Assembly: GCA_947579605.1 (NCBI GenBank)
Contig: OX388317.1
Location: forward strand, 22,215,384-22,279,383
Length of the DNA stretch: 64,000 bases
Source: Athripsodes cinereus
Lineage: Eukaryota > Arthropoda > Insecta > Trichoptera > Leptoceridae
Reading direction: 5' to 3'
Under the pieces are notes generated by a model. The model saw nothing but the letters and a program-made list of their open reading frames with translations. It had not been told where the DNA came from and searched no databases. The first letter of the stretch is position 1; each line of letters starts with the position of its first letter. Shown here one piece after another: positions 63,627 to 64,000 of this stretch. Both the position numbers and the translations under genes were made by a program.

Positions 63627-64000
63627 TTTTTTGTGCGATTTCAAGGTGAATTGGTAGATATGGTACTTTCTTGATGTTTTGTAGCGGCTTGCCTCGATAC
63701 AGGCATTCGCCTAGTGAGGTTGCTGCGGGTTATGACTGCATAGTCCTGATTGACTTGCTTGTTCCGGCGCGCACGCTCAGTCACATATCTGTTTTGGCTG
63801 CCTGTTATGCATGTTGGATTGGTGTCTTGTTGTTTTTTCTTTTTTTAATTTTTGTATAACATTTGTAGTAAATGACAAACTTGTGGGCTTGGTATTATAT
63901 AGCAAGGGGTTGGATGATGAGTGCGGGTTGAGTAGGATAATGCATTGTCTTTGATTTGTAATTGTGTGTATTGTTTCTGTCCATGTGTGTTTTATGACGT
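63627..64000 (+). other. LINE 3' UTR, running off the window
   Basis: GC content is higher than flanking DNA up to ~63830. No tail is seen before the window ends, so the LINE 3' terminus is not contained. A short open frame at 63671-63859 shows no domain. Confidence 0.55.

Noticed and set aside
63671..63859. 62-codon frame after the LINE ORF
   Set aside because: Sits in the LINE 3' UTR, hydrophobic end from a T-run, no domain.

Overview
The window reads as AT-rich intergenic or intronic DNA of an arthropod, most likely an insect. Low GC, no convincing host exon, and the mix of BEL/Pao and Gypsy LTR elements, Jockey/I, CR1-like and RTE-like LINEs, Penelope-like ends, hAT-type MITEs and tRNA-derived SINEs all point that way. 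Frequent GGTACC/TAGGTA words resemble aphid or moth DNA, but the order cannot be fixed from sequence alone. Every substantial protein-coding region belongs to a mobile element. I found no single-copy host gene, no real tRNA or rRNA gene and no CRISPR.

Layout. 0.1-7.7 kb: fragments of a dispersed SINE-like repeat (called repeat A here), a TTAA-flanked TIR element (1396-2119), a tRNA-derived SINE split by a 5'-truncated RTE insertion (3138-4021) and a lone LINE ORF1 fragment (5734-6084). 7.7-14.6 kb: a complete BEL/Pao retrotransposon with seemingly identical 463-bp LTRs, a 5-bp target duplication and one open 1691-codon gag-pol frame. 14.6-33 kb: a graveyard of MITEs (two hAT-type copies with perfect 8-bp duplications), Penelope-like 3' ends carrying hammerhead-ribozyme-like motifs, and many 5'-truncated LINE tails. 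33.5-37.5 kb: a nested stack of TIR elements, SINEs and LINE tails. 38.4-44.0 kb: a full-length Jockey/I-superfamily LINE with both ORFs open, a 13-bp target duplication and a poly(A) tail. 44-57 kb: more LINE 3' ends, MITEs and repeat A copies. 57.2-64 kb: a CR1/Jockey-like LINE whose reverse transcriptase is split, just after its catalytic FADD, by a young Gypsy-type LTR element (59411-62777).

The most unusual object is that Gypsy-type element. Its LTRs look identical and its single 645-codon frame is open, but the frame goes from Gag and protease straight to a decayed integrase zinc region and the integrase C-terminal tail. Reverse transcriptase, RNase H and the integrase catalytic core are all absent. 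It looks like a recently mobilised non-autonomous element that keeps a Gag-protease-IN-tail protein and depends on an autonomous partner.

Three elements (BEL/Pao, the I-like LINE and the RT-less Gypsy) look young enough to belong to active families. The rest forms a layered record: insertions inside insertions, most with readable target-site duplications. All coordinates and comparisons were made by eye. Family names are from motif recognition and no database was searched.
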